64,000 bases of DNA, from assembly GCA_023436395.1 (NCBI GenBank), contig JAEZJJ010000047.1, positions 81,163 through 145,162 on the forward strand, in the 5' to 3' direction. The notes beneath the pieces are model-generated. The model was not told the DNA's origin. It worked only from the letters and a program-made list of their open reading frames with translations, and did no database searches. Both the position numbers and the translations under genes were made by a program. Position 1 is the stretch's first letter; every line of letters begins with the position of its first letter. Source of the DNA: Bacillota bacterium (lineage in GTDB: Bacteria; Bacillota; Clostridia; Lachnospirales; Cellulosilyticaceae). This document shows, one piece after another, positions 34,890-43,210 of this stretch.

Positions 34890-34949
34890 TGATAATAATT
34901 ATCCGTTAATACTATAAACCAATCATATCACCAACTATTATAATTATCA
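34890..34949 (-). promoter_or_regulatory. Two Fur-box-like operators before the heme oxygenase gene
   Basis: TGATAATAATTATCC (34890-34904) matches the 7-1-7 Fur consensus TGATAATnATTATCA at 14 of 15 positions counting N. CTATTATAATTATCA (34935-34949) matches at 12 of 15. They lie 40-99 bp before the start codon, where a repressor would block transcription. Confidence 0.75.
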
Positions 34950-34986
34950 ACTATAGTTTTACCTTTATAATTTGTGCCACCAAAAC

Positions 34987-35024
34987 AAGACCCTATCCGA
35001 TTACTCTGCATCAGATAGGGTCTT
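34987..35024 (-). terminator. Terminator of the TSUP permease gene
   Basis: AAGACCCTATC (34987-34997) and GATAGGGTCTT (35014-35024) form a perfect 11-bp stem; the minus-strand flank is TTGTTTTGG. Confidence 0.8.
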
Positions 35025-35157
35025 ATCTTTGATGATCATCACTTATACGTATTGAAAGTCTAATTTTCCTTAATAACTGTACCATAATGAAATCATTTAC
35101 ACCCCTTTATTTTCAAGGTTTCTAATAACTATATGAGTTAGTTACAGTAGAGTTCAT

Positions 35158-35922
35158 CTATATTAATTCTAAAAACGTCTTTCCAAATAGTAATGCAAGC
35201 ACTACAAACATGACATATCTTACACTTTTAGCCCCACCTTTGATAGCAAAGCGTGCTCCTGCATAGCCCCCCAACATAGCGCATGTAGCTGCTGGAAAAG
35301 CAAGCCAAAATAGTACTTTTCCATTTAAAATATAAATAATCATAGATGTAATGTTAGATGCTAAGTTAGATACCTTAGCACATCCCGAAGATGTTACTAA
35401 TTCTAATCCTAACAATACAGAAAAAGCTAATATTAAAAAGGTCCCAGTTCCAGGGCCAATAAGTCCGTCATAACATCCAATAACTAAACCAATTAAAATT
35501 GCTAAGATAGATTGCCTAGAAGCAGACATTTCTTTTTCTATTGTTGCCTTTCCAATCTTCTTTTGTGTTACTAAAAACATTGCTACTAGCGGAATAGCTA
35601 CTAACATAATTCCCTTTAATAACTGCTCACTAATAAACAAGGCTAGACTCGTTCCAATCATCGAACCGCCCACTGCACCTATAGCTGAAAATACCGCTAT
35701 TCTTATCTTAACCTTGCCATCTCTCAAATACTTTGCCGCTGCAATAATTGTTCCACACCCTGCAGACAACTTATTAGTCCCCGCAGCAATATGTGTAGGT
35801 AATCCGGCTAAAAAATACGCTGGCAACGAAATAACGCCGCCTCCTCCTGCCACAGCATCCACAAACCCTGCTAAAAAAATTAAGGGACACACAATTATTA
35901 GCATCTTTAAAGCCTCATTCAT
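35158..35922 (-). CDS. TSUP-family (TauE/SafE) membrane transporter
   Basis: About 254 residues from the ATG at 35922 (GGGAG upstream), with another ATG six codons earlier lacking a clear site. Eight or so helices in two similar halves, each with the family's marks: VDAVAGGGGVISLPAYFLAG, then PTHIAAGTNKLSAGCGT in the first and GLIGPGTGTFLILAF and SSGCAKVSNLASN in the second. The family moves sulfite, sulfoacetate or other small sulfur-containing anions, or C2 acids; the substrate is not readable here. It is monocistronic, next to the Fur-controlled gene but with its own terminator. Confidence 0.92.
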   Translation of the reverse strand: MNEALKMLIIVCPLIFLAGFVDAVAGGGGVISLPAYFLAGLPTHIAAGTNKLSAGCGTIIAAAKYLRDGKVKIRIAVFSAIGAVGGSMIGTSLALFISEQLLKGIMLVAIPLVAMFLVTQKKIGKATIEKEMSASRQSILAILIGLVIGCYDGLIGPGTGTFLILAFSVLLGLELVTSSGCAKVSNLASNITSMIIYILNGKVLFWLAFPAATCAMLGGYAGARFAIKGGAKSVRYVMFVVLALLFGKTFLELI

Positions 35923-36266
35923 AAACTTCTCCCATTTCATCTATGTTATTTAAGAAATTTTTAAAAATTCTCACCCAATCAATTATATCATAATAGCCTT
36001 TATTATATAATTCTTTTGAAGTATCTATTGCCTAGCTCTAAAAGTACCTGTGGGTTATGTTAAAACCACTTATAAGGTTGAACTACTTGCAATAAGTCAT
36101 AAATTCATTTCAGCTGTCATTTTGCAATGAGAAGGGGTTTTACCTCTATAATCTTCTAATACAAGACACCAAGCTCATTCCAACATTTAAGTAGATGTAG
36201 ATACTAATTGTATTAAGTGAAATGTAATCTTTCGCGAGATTTCATGTTTTCCACCATTGATCAAGT
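35923..36266. other. Gene-free stretch before the IS200 fragment
   Basis: Contains the TSUP promoter region and sequence (about 36030-36190) that may be the rest of the IS200-type element, but I see no reading frame or clear end hairpin. Confidence 0.35.
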
Positions 36267-36473
36267 CTACACATGCCAGTCCCTTTCCACCTTTATTTGC
36301 TGTAATACCGACTGTATGTTTTGTTGGAATAATTCTGTGACTTTCCCTTCTACAGAAGATACGATAACACCTGTTTCCGATTCAAAAGTAATTCCTTTAC
36401 CGAATGCATTAGGTGCAAAAACTATGTGATACTTATATCTCCATTTATAATGCGATAAACTTTTTACTCTCAT
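36267..36473 (-). pseudogene. IS200/IS605 TnpA start joined to unrelated sequence
   Basis: 68 codons. The first 21 residues, with SHYKWRYKYHIVFAP, are the N-terminus of an IS200-type Y1 transposase; the HUH motif and catalytic Tyr are absent. From residue 22 on the frame continues as NAFGKGITFESETGVIVSSV, then VTELFQQNIQSVLQQIKVE, which is not TnpA and which I cannot place. It is the junction of a truncated insertion sequence with another decayed gene, ending at the stop at 36267. No ribosome site of good quality is seen. Not expected to be functional. Confidence 0.6.
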
Positions 36474-36507
36474 CAGCAGAGCTAGTAGTTATATTATGCT
36501 AAAGCAA

Positions 36508-36660
36508 ACAACAAAAAAGAGGAGATTTATGCTCCTCTTTTGCAAATCTATCTATATGCACTAAAAACCTTACCACAACCTAATTTTTGAATCTTTTGGC
36601 TATCAAGGGTTAGTTTCAATTCTCTGAGTTATTTATGGTACAGTTCTCCTCACCTAATTA
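36508..36660 (-). repeat. rlmH-tail composite repeat, copy at 36.6 kb
   Basis: Hairpin AAAAGAGGAG / CTCCTCTTTT (36515-36541), 87 bp, then the core TTATTTATGGTACAGTTC (36629-36646; one change from rlmH), then CTCCTCACCTAATTAATG. It aligns over its whole length with 38324-38456 and the core parts align with 12331-12376. The stop codon of the 292-residue gene (36658-36660) lies in the shared right-hand part. Confidence 0.8.
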
Positions 36661-37536
36661 ATGTGCGGTTTCCTCACTAATATTTATATGTGAATTTAAC
36701 ATATTATCCCTCCACTTAGCATAATATTCTTCAAATAATGGTTCACTATCTTGATATCTTTCAACCCAATTGTTATAATCCTTTTCTTGCTTGTCAATTT
36801 CTATCTTATTTTGAATAACTTTAAGTTTCAACATTATCTCTTTATTACCTTCATCCTCAAACAAACTACTATGTAACATAGTAATATATCCATGCAAAAT
36901 GATATGTTGCTTAATGTACCCTTTTTCAGATAATAACCTTATATTATCTATCCAATGCCCCTCAGCAGTATAATACATAAAGCGTATTTGCTGAATTGCA
37001 CCATCCATAAATATATAAACATATAACTTTTCATATTGTTCACTAATCATCTGATTAATTAATCGGACAACTTCCCTGGATGCTAACTCTATATTGCAAG
37101 GTACTTTTAAACAATCTATCCCTTCCTTACTAAATCCATCTATTATCTGCTTTTCATATTCATGATAATCATAAACATCATAAATTAACTGTGCTATCAT
37201 TTTTTTATTTTCTTCACATACTGTAAAAGGACAGTCTTCTACAAATACTGCAAAATGATCGATTCCCTTTCTGCCCACTCCAAAATAAGCATAGAAAACT
37301 GACCAGCCGTTTATACTGATATCATAGCTGATTGCTATTGAATAGTTTCGAAATAGCCATTCTTGAAGATCATAATTAGAATGCCATCTATCCTTTTCAT
37401 ATCTTCCTGACATCCAACCCATTAAAAAAATATTAATGTAATCTAAACGCTCCTTACCAACATACATACCTGGTCTCTTAAGAATCTGCTTTAACAATTG
37501 TTTTGTATCACATTCATTTAACTTCACATATTCCAC
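36658..37536 (-). CDS. Hypothetical protein between two rlmH-tail repeats
   Basis: 292 residues; I do not recognise it. The N-terminal LLKQILKRPGMYVGKERLDY, then INIFLMGWMSG resembles a small group of proteins (about 150 residues) with an R-P-G-M-Y start that I associate with immunity-like or accessory genes, but this is weak. There is no signal peptide or membrane segment. It is rich in Tyr, Trp and Ile and predicted mainly helical after residue 110. It is preceded by the broken Rpn gene and ends in the att-like repeat, so both lie in one 1.8-kb segment bounded by copies of the rlmH tail. A mobile-cassette cargo gene is likely from context. Confidence 0.6.
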   Translation of the reverse strand: MEYVKLNECDTKQLLKQILKRPGMYVGKERLDYINIFLMGWMSGRYEKDRWHSNYDLQEWLFRNYSIAISYDISINGWSVFYAYFGVGRKGIDHFAVFVEDCPFTVCEENKKMIAQLIYDVYDYHEYEKQIIDGFSKEGIDCLKVPCNIELASREVVRLINQMISEQYEKLYVYIFMDGAIQQIRFMYYTAEGHWIDNIRLLSEKGYIKQHIILHGYITMLHSSLFEDEGNKEIMLKLKVIQNKIEIDKQEKDYNNWVERYQDSEPLFEEYYAKWRDNMLNSHINISEETAH

Positions 37537-37609
37537 AACTCATGCCCCTCCCCAATGAAATAAACCTAGAATAAATATTAGTTATTCTAGGTCTCACTTA
37601 TACTGTATT

Positions 37610-38247
37610 TTATACTTTTCTTAGCTGCCTTACTTCCTCTATACTTAACCCTGTCTTCAAAGCAATAGTTTCATCATCTAATATATCAAGTAATGCCGTT
37701 GCAACTTCTAGTTTTGCTTTTTTCTCTCCTCTAGCTATTCCTGTATTTATTAAATTAGCTCTTTCATGTGCCGAATACTCTCTAGCTTTGTATAATTCAA
37801 TTGTTTCCGGGTCACTACTTAGATAATCCAGTTTTTCTTCTGCCATCTTGATTGCTGGTTCCATCTCCATCAACTCCTCTAAAACCTCTCTAGATATATC
37901 CTTTTGTAAAAAGGCAAGCCACCTCTTTAATGCTTAATTCCCTCTAAATATAGCTTACCCCAATAAAATAAAGTCCTTTTATCCATATTATCTTGATCAG
38001 TAAGCTGTACTTCTATATCTATCTGTTCCCCTCTAGCTGTCTTTGCTCTTACATCAATCCTACCTGTTTTATCTTCTAGAAGTTCTTTTGTAAGTTCTTT
38101 ATTTTCTACTATCTCAATTTCTGCAAGTTCTTCTTTCTGGGTTCTATTAAGAACTGCATTAAGAAAAGAGATAAGCATTGGTTCATCACCTTTTTCTCCA
38201 AATAACTTCTTAAAAATAAAATCATTGAGTGGCTTTAATCTTTCCAT
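37610..38247 (-). pseudogene. Rpn-family (recombination-promoting nuclease/putative transposase) with internal deletion
   Basis: Two open parts on the minus strand. 37927-38247 (106 codons) has the PD-(D/E)XK N-terminal half: LNDFIFKKLFGEKGDEPMLI, LLEDKTGRIDVRAKT, QIDIEVQLTDQDNMDKRTLF (the D...ExQ core). It stops after LYLEGIKH. In another frame ALKRWLAFLQKDIS leads into 37610-37873, with IELYKAREYSAHERANLIN and the TGLSIEEVRQLRKV tail. Compared with a usual protein of about 300 residues, some 80-100 residues between the two parts are missing, so one deletion with a frameshift explains both. The leader repeat at 38258-38350 and a ribosome site (AGGAGATAG) are intact. Confidence 0.8.
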
Positions 38248-38257
38248 CGTTTCTATC

Positions 38258-38350
38258 TCCTACGCTCTTCATTCTAGTCAAAGTATAGTCATTAATTATA
38301 TTAATTATATCATCAGTTACAAAAAAAGAGGAGATTTATGCTCCTCTTTT
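38258..38350 (-). repeat. Rpn-leader/hairpin repeat, copy 4, adjoining the Rpn gene
   Basis: ATTCTAGTCAAAGTATAGTC, ATTAATTATATTAATTATAT and the perfect hairpin AAAAGAGGAG / CTCCTCTTTT (38324-38350). It ends 11 bp before the Rpn start and contains minus-strand promoter-like sequence (TATACT, TTGACT). The hairpin also terminates rlmH, 88 bp after its stop. Confidence 0.75.
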
Positions 38351-38456
38351 GCAAACTTAACTAAATATATTTCTAACCGTATCATAACCTAATTTTATAT
38401 ATTTATTGACTATCAATGGATAGATTCAATTATCTGAGTTATTTATGGTACGGTTC
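38351..38456 (-). repeat. rlmH 3' end and its downstream repeat (reference att-like site)
   Basis: The core TTATTTATGGTACGGTTC (38439-38456) is the last 18 bp of rlmH, encoding E-P-Y-H-K and the stop. The 88 bp downstream of the stop on the minus strand (CTCAGATAATTGAATC..., 38351-38438) recur at 36.6 kb and partly at 12.3 kb. The coding side of rlmH is not repeated elsewhere in the window. Confidence 0.8.
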
Positions 38457-38918
38457 ATTATTATTAATTCTAAACCCTCTATATACCTGCTCTAGTAGCA
38501 TTACTCTAAATAATTGATGTGGAAAAGTCATTTTTGAAAAACATAATTTATAATTAGCTCTCTGACGTACAGCTTCTGATAATCCTAAAGAGCCACCAAT
38601 TACAAAGACAATATGGCTATTTCCTCTTACACCACAGTCTGCCATAAAGTCTGCCAGTTCTTCTGAGGATAGCATCTTTCCCTGTAAATCTAAGGCTACT
38701 ACATAGGCACTATCACTTATTTTAGAAAGGATCTTCTCTCCTTCTTTATCTTTAATCATAAGCTCTTCTTTTTCTGAAGCATTATCAGGTGTTTTCTCAT
38801 CTGAAAGTTCAGTAATGCTTAGTTTACAATATCTACTCAGTCTCTTACTGTATTCATCAATAGCTTGCACTAAATATTTCTCTTTTAATTTTCCTACACA
38901 AATCAATTCTATCTTCAT
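38439..38918 (-). CDS. rlmH: 23S rRNA (pseudouridine1915-N3)-methyltransferase
   Basis: 159 residues, full length. A SPOUT-type methyltransferase: MKIELICVGKLKEKYLVQAI at the start, FVIGGSLGLSEAVRQRA (the SAM-binding knot) and the conserved end LLEQVYRGFRINNNEPYHK. It methylates N3 of pseudouridine 1915 in helix 69 of 23S rRNA as part of ribosome maturation. The 3' end of this gene is the known attachment site of staphylococcal SCC elements; here the same 18 bp recur three more times within 26 kb. The start has an acceptable AAGGAGCACC site. Confidence 0.96.
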   Translation of the reverse strand: MKIELICVGKLKEKYLVQAIDEYSKRLSRYCKLSITELSDEKTPDNASEKEELMIKDKEGEKILSKISDSAYVVALDLQGKMLSSEELADFMADCGVRGNSHIVFVIGGSLGLSEAVRQRANYKLCFSKMTFPHQLFRVMLLEQVYRGFRINNNEPYHK

Positions 38919-39114
38919 TAAGGTGCTCCTTATTCTAGTATACTTTTAGCTTTATTTTAACACATTCATTCTTGTTTAACCCTATTTTTATAATGCCACT
39001 TATACCCCTACATCATGAACTAATGAATATTATCTGTAAGCCATGTTAGCATCTCATTCTCCTTATACCTATAAGCCTTTTCTCTAGATTAATAGATTTT
39101 TTTTTAACTCAAAA
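38919..39114. other. Gene-free stretch between rlmH and the receptor terminator
   Basis: Only AT-rich sequence, including the rlmH promoter region; no repeat or RNA that I can support. Confidence 0.35.
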
Positions 39115-39159
39115 AATCCTGAAACATATCTACCTATTGTGTAATTATGTTTCAGGATT
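39115..39159 (-). terminator. Terminator of the first tandem chemoreceptor gene
   Basis: AATCCTGAAACATA and TATGTTTCAGGATT form a perfect 14-bp stem; on the minus strand it is followed by TTTT(TT). Confidence 0.9.
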
Positions 39160-39220
39160 AGTCTATTTTAATCTAGCTTTCTAATATCTTTAAGGGTGTA
39201 CCAAAAATAACTTCTAAACG

Positions 39221-40909
39221 CTATACCCTAAATTTCTCAACTGCAACTTTTAGTAGATTTGAATTTTCTATATTTAAATTCATCTGTGTTCGCACTGCTT
39301 CTACTAAACCAGCAATTTCTGTAATCCTTTCAGCAATATTTTGCGTCCCAGTTGCATTTTCAGATATTGTTTTTGTAACTTCTGCTATAGTTTCAATAAT
39401 TCCTTCGATTGTCGATGTAAGTTCTTCAGATGTGGCACTAAAATCCATTACTAAGTCATTGGTAAAGTCAGCATCTGCCCTGTACTTATTACCTGTCTCA
39501 ATCAATCCTTCATAATCTTTAATAACAATAGCATTAAAATACTCCAGGAAAGATTCTACATTTCCCACAAGCAATTCAACTGAAGAAACAACCTCGTCGG
39601 TAACATTCTGTATTTCACCTACAGTCTGCTTAGAACTTTCAGCAAGCTTTCTTATTTCATCTGCAACTACTGCAAATCCTTTACCAGCTTCACCTGCTCT
39701 TGCTGCTTCAATTGCTGCATTAAGTGCTAATAAATTAGTTTGGTCTGATATTTCTAAAATCGTATCTGATAGAATTTTGATTTTTTCTATCTGTTTAGAT
39801 CTTTCAACAGCTTCATTAAGACTTTGTTTTGATGACTTAAATTTTTCAATTGAATTCTGAGTTGATGCTAATGCACTAGCTTGTAATTCTGATGCTCTTT
39901 TACTGATTTCATTAACAGATAATGAACCTTGTTGGGCCCTAGTTGATATAGAAACAGATGCCTTCTCTATTTCATTTGATGAGGCATTCATTTCTTCTGC
40001 AGCTGCTGCTGTTTCTTCCATTCCAGCAGAGAGTTCTTGAATTGTTGAAGAAGATTCTTCAATATTAGAATTTAAAACCAATATCTTTTCATCCATAATC
40101 TGTGCTGATTGACTAACTCCGTCAGCTCTTAAATTGACCTCAACGATAATCGTCCTTATATTTTCAATAAAGGTATTAATTGCAGTAGCCAAATTTCCTA
40201 TTTCATCTTTTGACTTAATATCAATACTTTGTGTCAAATCCCCACCATTTTCAACTAAATCCCTCAGCTTCAGCTGAAGCTTCCTAATAGGACGGGTTAC
40301 TCCTCGTATATTTAGATAGGCTAATAATATCCCTAAAATCAATGCAGTAATAGTAGTTGTCGTAATAATACTTCTTATAGAAATGCATTGTTCATGTATC
40401 TCTAAACTTTTTTGACTTATTTTTTCACTATGTTCACTCTCTATTTTCTTTATCAGGGTTTCTAGATTATCATAAATATCTTTATTTTCCCCTTTAATAA
40501 TATCTAATCCTTTTTCATCATTAAGTGATCTACTATATTCAATAACTTGTAAGTTACTTGCTTTATATTTCTCCCATTCTTCCTTAATATCTGTTAACTG
40601 AACACCAGTTAACTCTTCGTATTCCTGCATATTTTGCTCAAAATCAGTGATAGCCTCATTAATTTTATCTTCCACTTCATCCATACCCGTTTTGCTAGTT
40701 AAAGTAATATGTGCATATATAAATCCACGTATTGTCGCAGGTCCATCATCCAATACTCCAGCTACTTTTATAATTGGAATAATACGCCCATTAATAAGCT
40801 CTACACTTTCATTTATTTTATTATTTGTACTTACCGATAATATCCCCATAAAAATAAAAATAGCTAAGATTGTCGCAAAAGATAAAATCATTTTTCTTCT
40901 AATCGTCAT
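39221..40909 (-). CDS. Methyl-accepting chemotaxis protein, tandem copy 1
   Basis: 562 residues. Two membrane helices (about 7-27 and 183-200) flank a four-helix-bundle ligand domain (4HB_MCP type), followed by HAMP (RPIRKLQLKLRDLVENGG) and a signalling domain with the tip DQTNLLALNAAIEAARAGEA and GFAVVADEIRKLAESS. The protein is closely similar along its whole length to that at 41522-43210. Differences concentrate in the sensing domain, which suggests a duplicated receptor with diverging ligands. GAGGGGG precedes the start. Not linked to a che operon; it would join the common array. Confidence 0.93.
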   Translation of the reverse strand: MTIRRKMILSFATILAIFIFMGILSVSTNNKINESVELINGRIIPIIKVAGVLDDGPATIRGFIYAHITLTSKTGMDEVEDKINEAITDFEQNMQEYEELTGVQLTDIKEEWEKYKASNLQVIEYSRSLNDEKGLDIIKGENKDIYDNLETLIKKIESEHSEKISQKSLEIHEQCISIRSIITTTTITALILGILLAYLNIRGVTRPIRKLQLKLRDLVENGGDLTQSIDIKSKDEIGNLATAINTFIENIRTIIVEVNLRADGVSQSAQIMDEKILVLNSNIEESSSTIQELSAGMEETAAAAEEMNASSNEIEKASVSISTRAQQGSLSVNEISKRASELQASALASTQNSIEKFKSSKQSLNEAVERSKQIEKIKILSDTILEISDQTNLLALNAAIEAARAGEAGKGFAVVADEIRKLAESSKQTVGEIQNVTDEVVSSVELLVGNVESFLEYFNAIVIKDYEGLIETGNKYRADADFTNDLVMDFSATSEELTSTIEGIIETIAEVTKTISENATGTQNIAERITEIAGLVEAVRTQMNLNIENSNLLKVAVEKFRV

Positions 40910-41346
40910 TATGTTTTCCCCCTCAAAATAAAATTAAAATGACCTTCTATATTCTTTCTAAATTTATTTAAATAGCAATACTCTCTTTTAATTTCTTACA
41001 ACACCATATAACCTAAATAAGGGCTCTATATTTCTATGCCCTTACTAGTAACTCATTTGCTTACATAGAATAAATATCTATTGTAGAATGAACTAAATTT
41101 AATATAGGTTAACTGATATTCTTAAGTAGAGCATTACTAGTACTTATTCAAAATATAACATAATTATATAATTTTCTCAATAATACATTGCTTTAAAACA
41201 TTTTTCTTTATTATTTTACACACTTTAATGAATGAACTTTTCAAAGTAAGAAGGCATTCTATCTTAGGATTTAAATCGATCTATTGATTAAGAATCAGAC
41301 CTAAATAATAATATTAATAATAACTGAAGTAATAATTTATATAGAT
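40910..41346. other. Gene-free upstream region of tandem receptor 1
   Basis: Similar in several blocks (TATTTAAATAGCAATACTCT, then GTA.AGCATTACTAG) to the sequence before receptor 2 (43211-43430), so the duplication includes the control region. No other gene. Confidence 0.5.
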
Positions 41347-41387
41347 AAAAAAGACTAGAGCACAAATCATAACTTGTATCTCTAGCC
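41347..41387 (-). terminator. Terminator after tandem receptor 2
   Basis: GACTAGAG (41353-41360) pairs with CTCTAGCC (41380-41387), extended by ACAA/TTGT; minus strand ends in TTTTTT. Nearly identical to the terminator at 43431-43476. Confidence 0.8.
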
Positions 41388-41521
41388 TTATCTATAATTA
41401 TACTTTTTACGTTATCCTACCCTTAATCATTACGTTAATAACATTCTATTATTAACAAATTCACCTGAACTTAACTACTCAAAAAACTCATTTTATTCAT
41501 ATTTTTTAATTTCTCAAAATA

Positions 41522-43210
41522 TTATACTTTAAATTTCGCAACTGCTACTTTTAGTAGATTTGAGTTTTCAATATTTAAATCCATCTGCGCTCGTACTGCT
41601 TCTACTACTCCAACGATTTCTGTAATTCTTTCAGCAATATTTTGAGTATCATTTGCACTTTCAGATATTGTTTTTGTAACCTCTCCTATAATTTCAATAA
41701 TTCCTTCAATTGTTGTTGTAAGTTCTTCAGATGTGGCACTAAAATCAGTTACTAGGTCATTAACAAAGTCAGCATCTGCTCTATATTTATCACCAGTCTC
41801 AATCAATCCTTCATAATCTTTAACAACAATAGCATTAAAATACTTCAGAAAAGATTTTACATTTCCCACAAGTAATTCAACTGAAGAAATAACCTCACTA
41901 GTAACATTCTGTATTTCACTTACAGTCTGTTTAGAACTTTCAGCAAGCCTTCTTATTTCATCTGCAACTACTGCAAATCCTTTACCAGCTTCACCTGCTC
42001 TTGCTGCTTCAATTGCTGCATTAAGAGCTAATAGATTAGTTTGGTCTGATATTTCTAAAATCGTATCTGATAAAAGATTAATTTTCTCTATTTGTTTTGA
42101 TCTTTCAATGGCTTCATTAAGGCTTTGTTTTGATGTCTTAAATTTTTCAATAGAATTTTGAGTTGATGATAGCGCACTAGCTTGTAATTCTGATGCCCTT
42201 TTACTTATTTCATGAACAGATAATGAACCTTGTTGCGCTCTCGTAGATATAGAAACAGACGCCTTTTCTATTTCATTTGATGAAGCACTCATTTCTTCTG
42301 CTGCGGCTGCTGCTTGTTCCATTCCAGCCGAGAGTTCCTGAACTGTTGAAGAAGATTCTTCAATATTTGAATTTAAGACCAATAATTTATCACCCACGAT
42401 CTGGGCAGAATGCCCCACTCCATCAGCTCTTAAATTGACCTCAATGATAATCATCCTTATATTTTCAATAAATGTATTAATTGCATTAGCCAAATTCCCT
42501 ATTTCATCTTTTGACTTAATTTCAATACTTTGTGTCAAATCCCCCCCATTTTCAACTAAATCTTCTAGCTTATGCTCAAGCTTCTTAATAGGACGTACCA
42601 CTCCTCTTATATTAATATAGGATAATAATACCCCTAAAATCAACGCAACAAGAATAACTTTGGTTATAGTATTGCGTAAAAAAATATAAAGTTCATGTGC
42701 ATCTAAGCTAGCTTGGTTTGCCTTTTCATTATATTCATCTACTATTTTGCTTAACTCTGTATTTATGGCCTCATAAATATCTTTATTCTCTCCTCTAATA
42801 ATAGCTAATGCCTTTTCTTTATTATGTGCGCCACTAAAGTCAATAGCCTCTAGGTTATTTGCTTTATATTTCTCCCACTTCTCCTTAATATCTGTTAACT
42901 CTACACCTGTTAATTTTTCATACTCCTCAATATGTCCCTCAAAACTAGTAGAAGTTTCGTTAATTTTATCTTTGGCTTCCTCCATATCAGCTTTGCTAGT
43001 TAAAGTAATATGTTCATATGTAAATGAACGTATTCTCGCAAATTCATAATCTAATATCTGAGCCACTTTCATAGTTGGAATTATTTGATTAGTAACATTT
43101 TTTGAACTTTGATTCATTTTATCATTTGCATATACTGATAGTATACCCATGGAAACTAAAATCAATATAATTATCGTAAAAGATAAAATCATTTTCTTGC
43201 TAATTGTCAT
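41522..43210 (-). CDS. Methyl-accepting chemotaxis protein, tandem copy 2
   Basis: 562 residues, the same length as copy 1. The layout is identical: membrane helix (MILSFTIIILILVSMGILSV), 4HB sensing domain, second helix (ILVALILGVLLSYINI), HAMP and a signalling domain with DQTNLLALNAAIEAARAGEA. The signalling halves of both copies differ in only scattered positions (for example KLAESSKQTVGEI against RLAESSKQTVSEI), the sensing halves in many more. An arrangement of gene, terminator and upstream region is duplicated in series, so a tandem duplication of about 2.2 kb is the likely origin. The ligand is unknown. Confidence 0.93.
   Translation of the reverse strand: MTISKKMILSFTIIILILVSMGILSVYANDKMNQSSKNVTNQIIPTMKVAQILDYEFARIRSFTYEHITLTSKADMEEAKDKINETSTSFEGHIEEYEKLTGVELTDIKEKWEKYKANNLEAIDFSGAHNKEKALAIIRGENKDIYEAINTELSKIVDEYNEKANQASLDAHELYIFLRNTITKVILVALILGVLLSYINIRGVVRPIKKLEHKLEDLVENGGDLTQSIEIKSKDEIGNLANAINTFIENIRMIIIEVNLRADGVGHSAQIVGDKLLVLNSNIEESSSTVQELSAGMEQAAAAAEEMSASSNEIEKASVSISTRAQQGSLSVHEISKRASELQASALSSTQNSIEKFKTSKQSLNEAIERSKQIEKINLLSDTILEISDQTNLLALNAAIEAARAGEAGKGFAVVADEIRRLAESSKQTVSEIQNVTSEVISSVELLVGNVKSFLKYFNAIVVKDYEGLIETGDKYRADADFVNDLVTDFSATSEELTTTIEGIIEIIGEVTKTISESANDTQNIAERITEIVGVVEAVRAQMDLNIENSNLLKVAVAKFKV

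Noticed and set aside
12331..38456. CRISPR-like array made of the repeated 18-bp cores
   Set aside because: Only four copies at distances of kilobases, with gene content between them; no regular spacers or cas genes.
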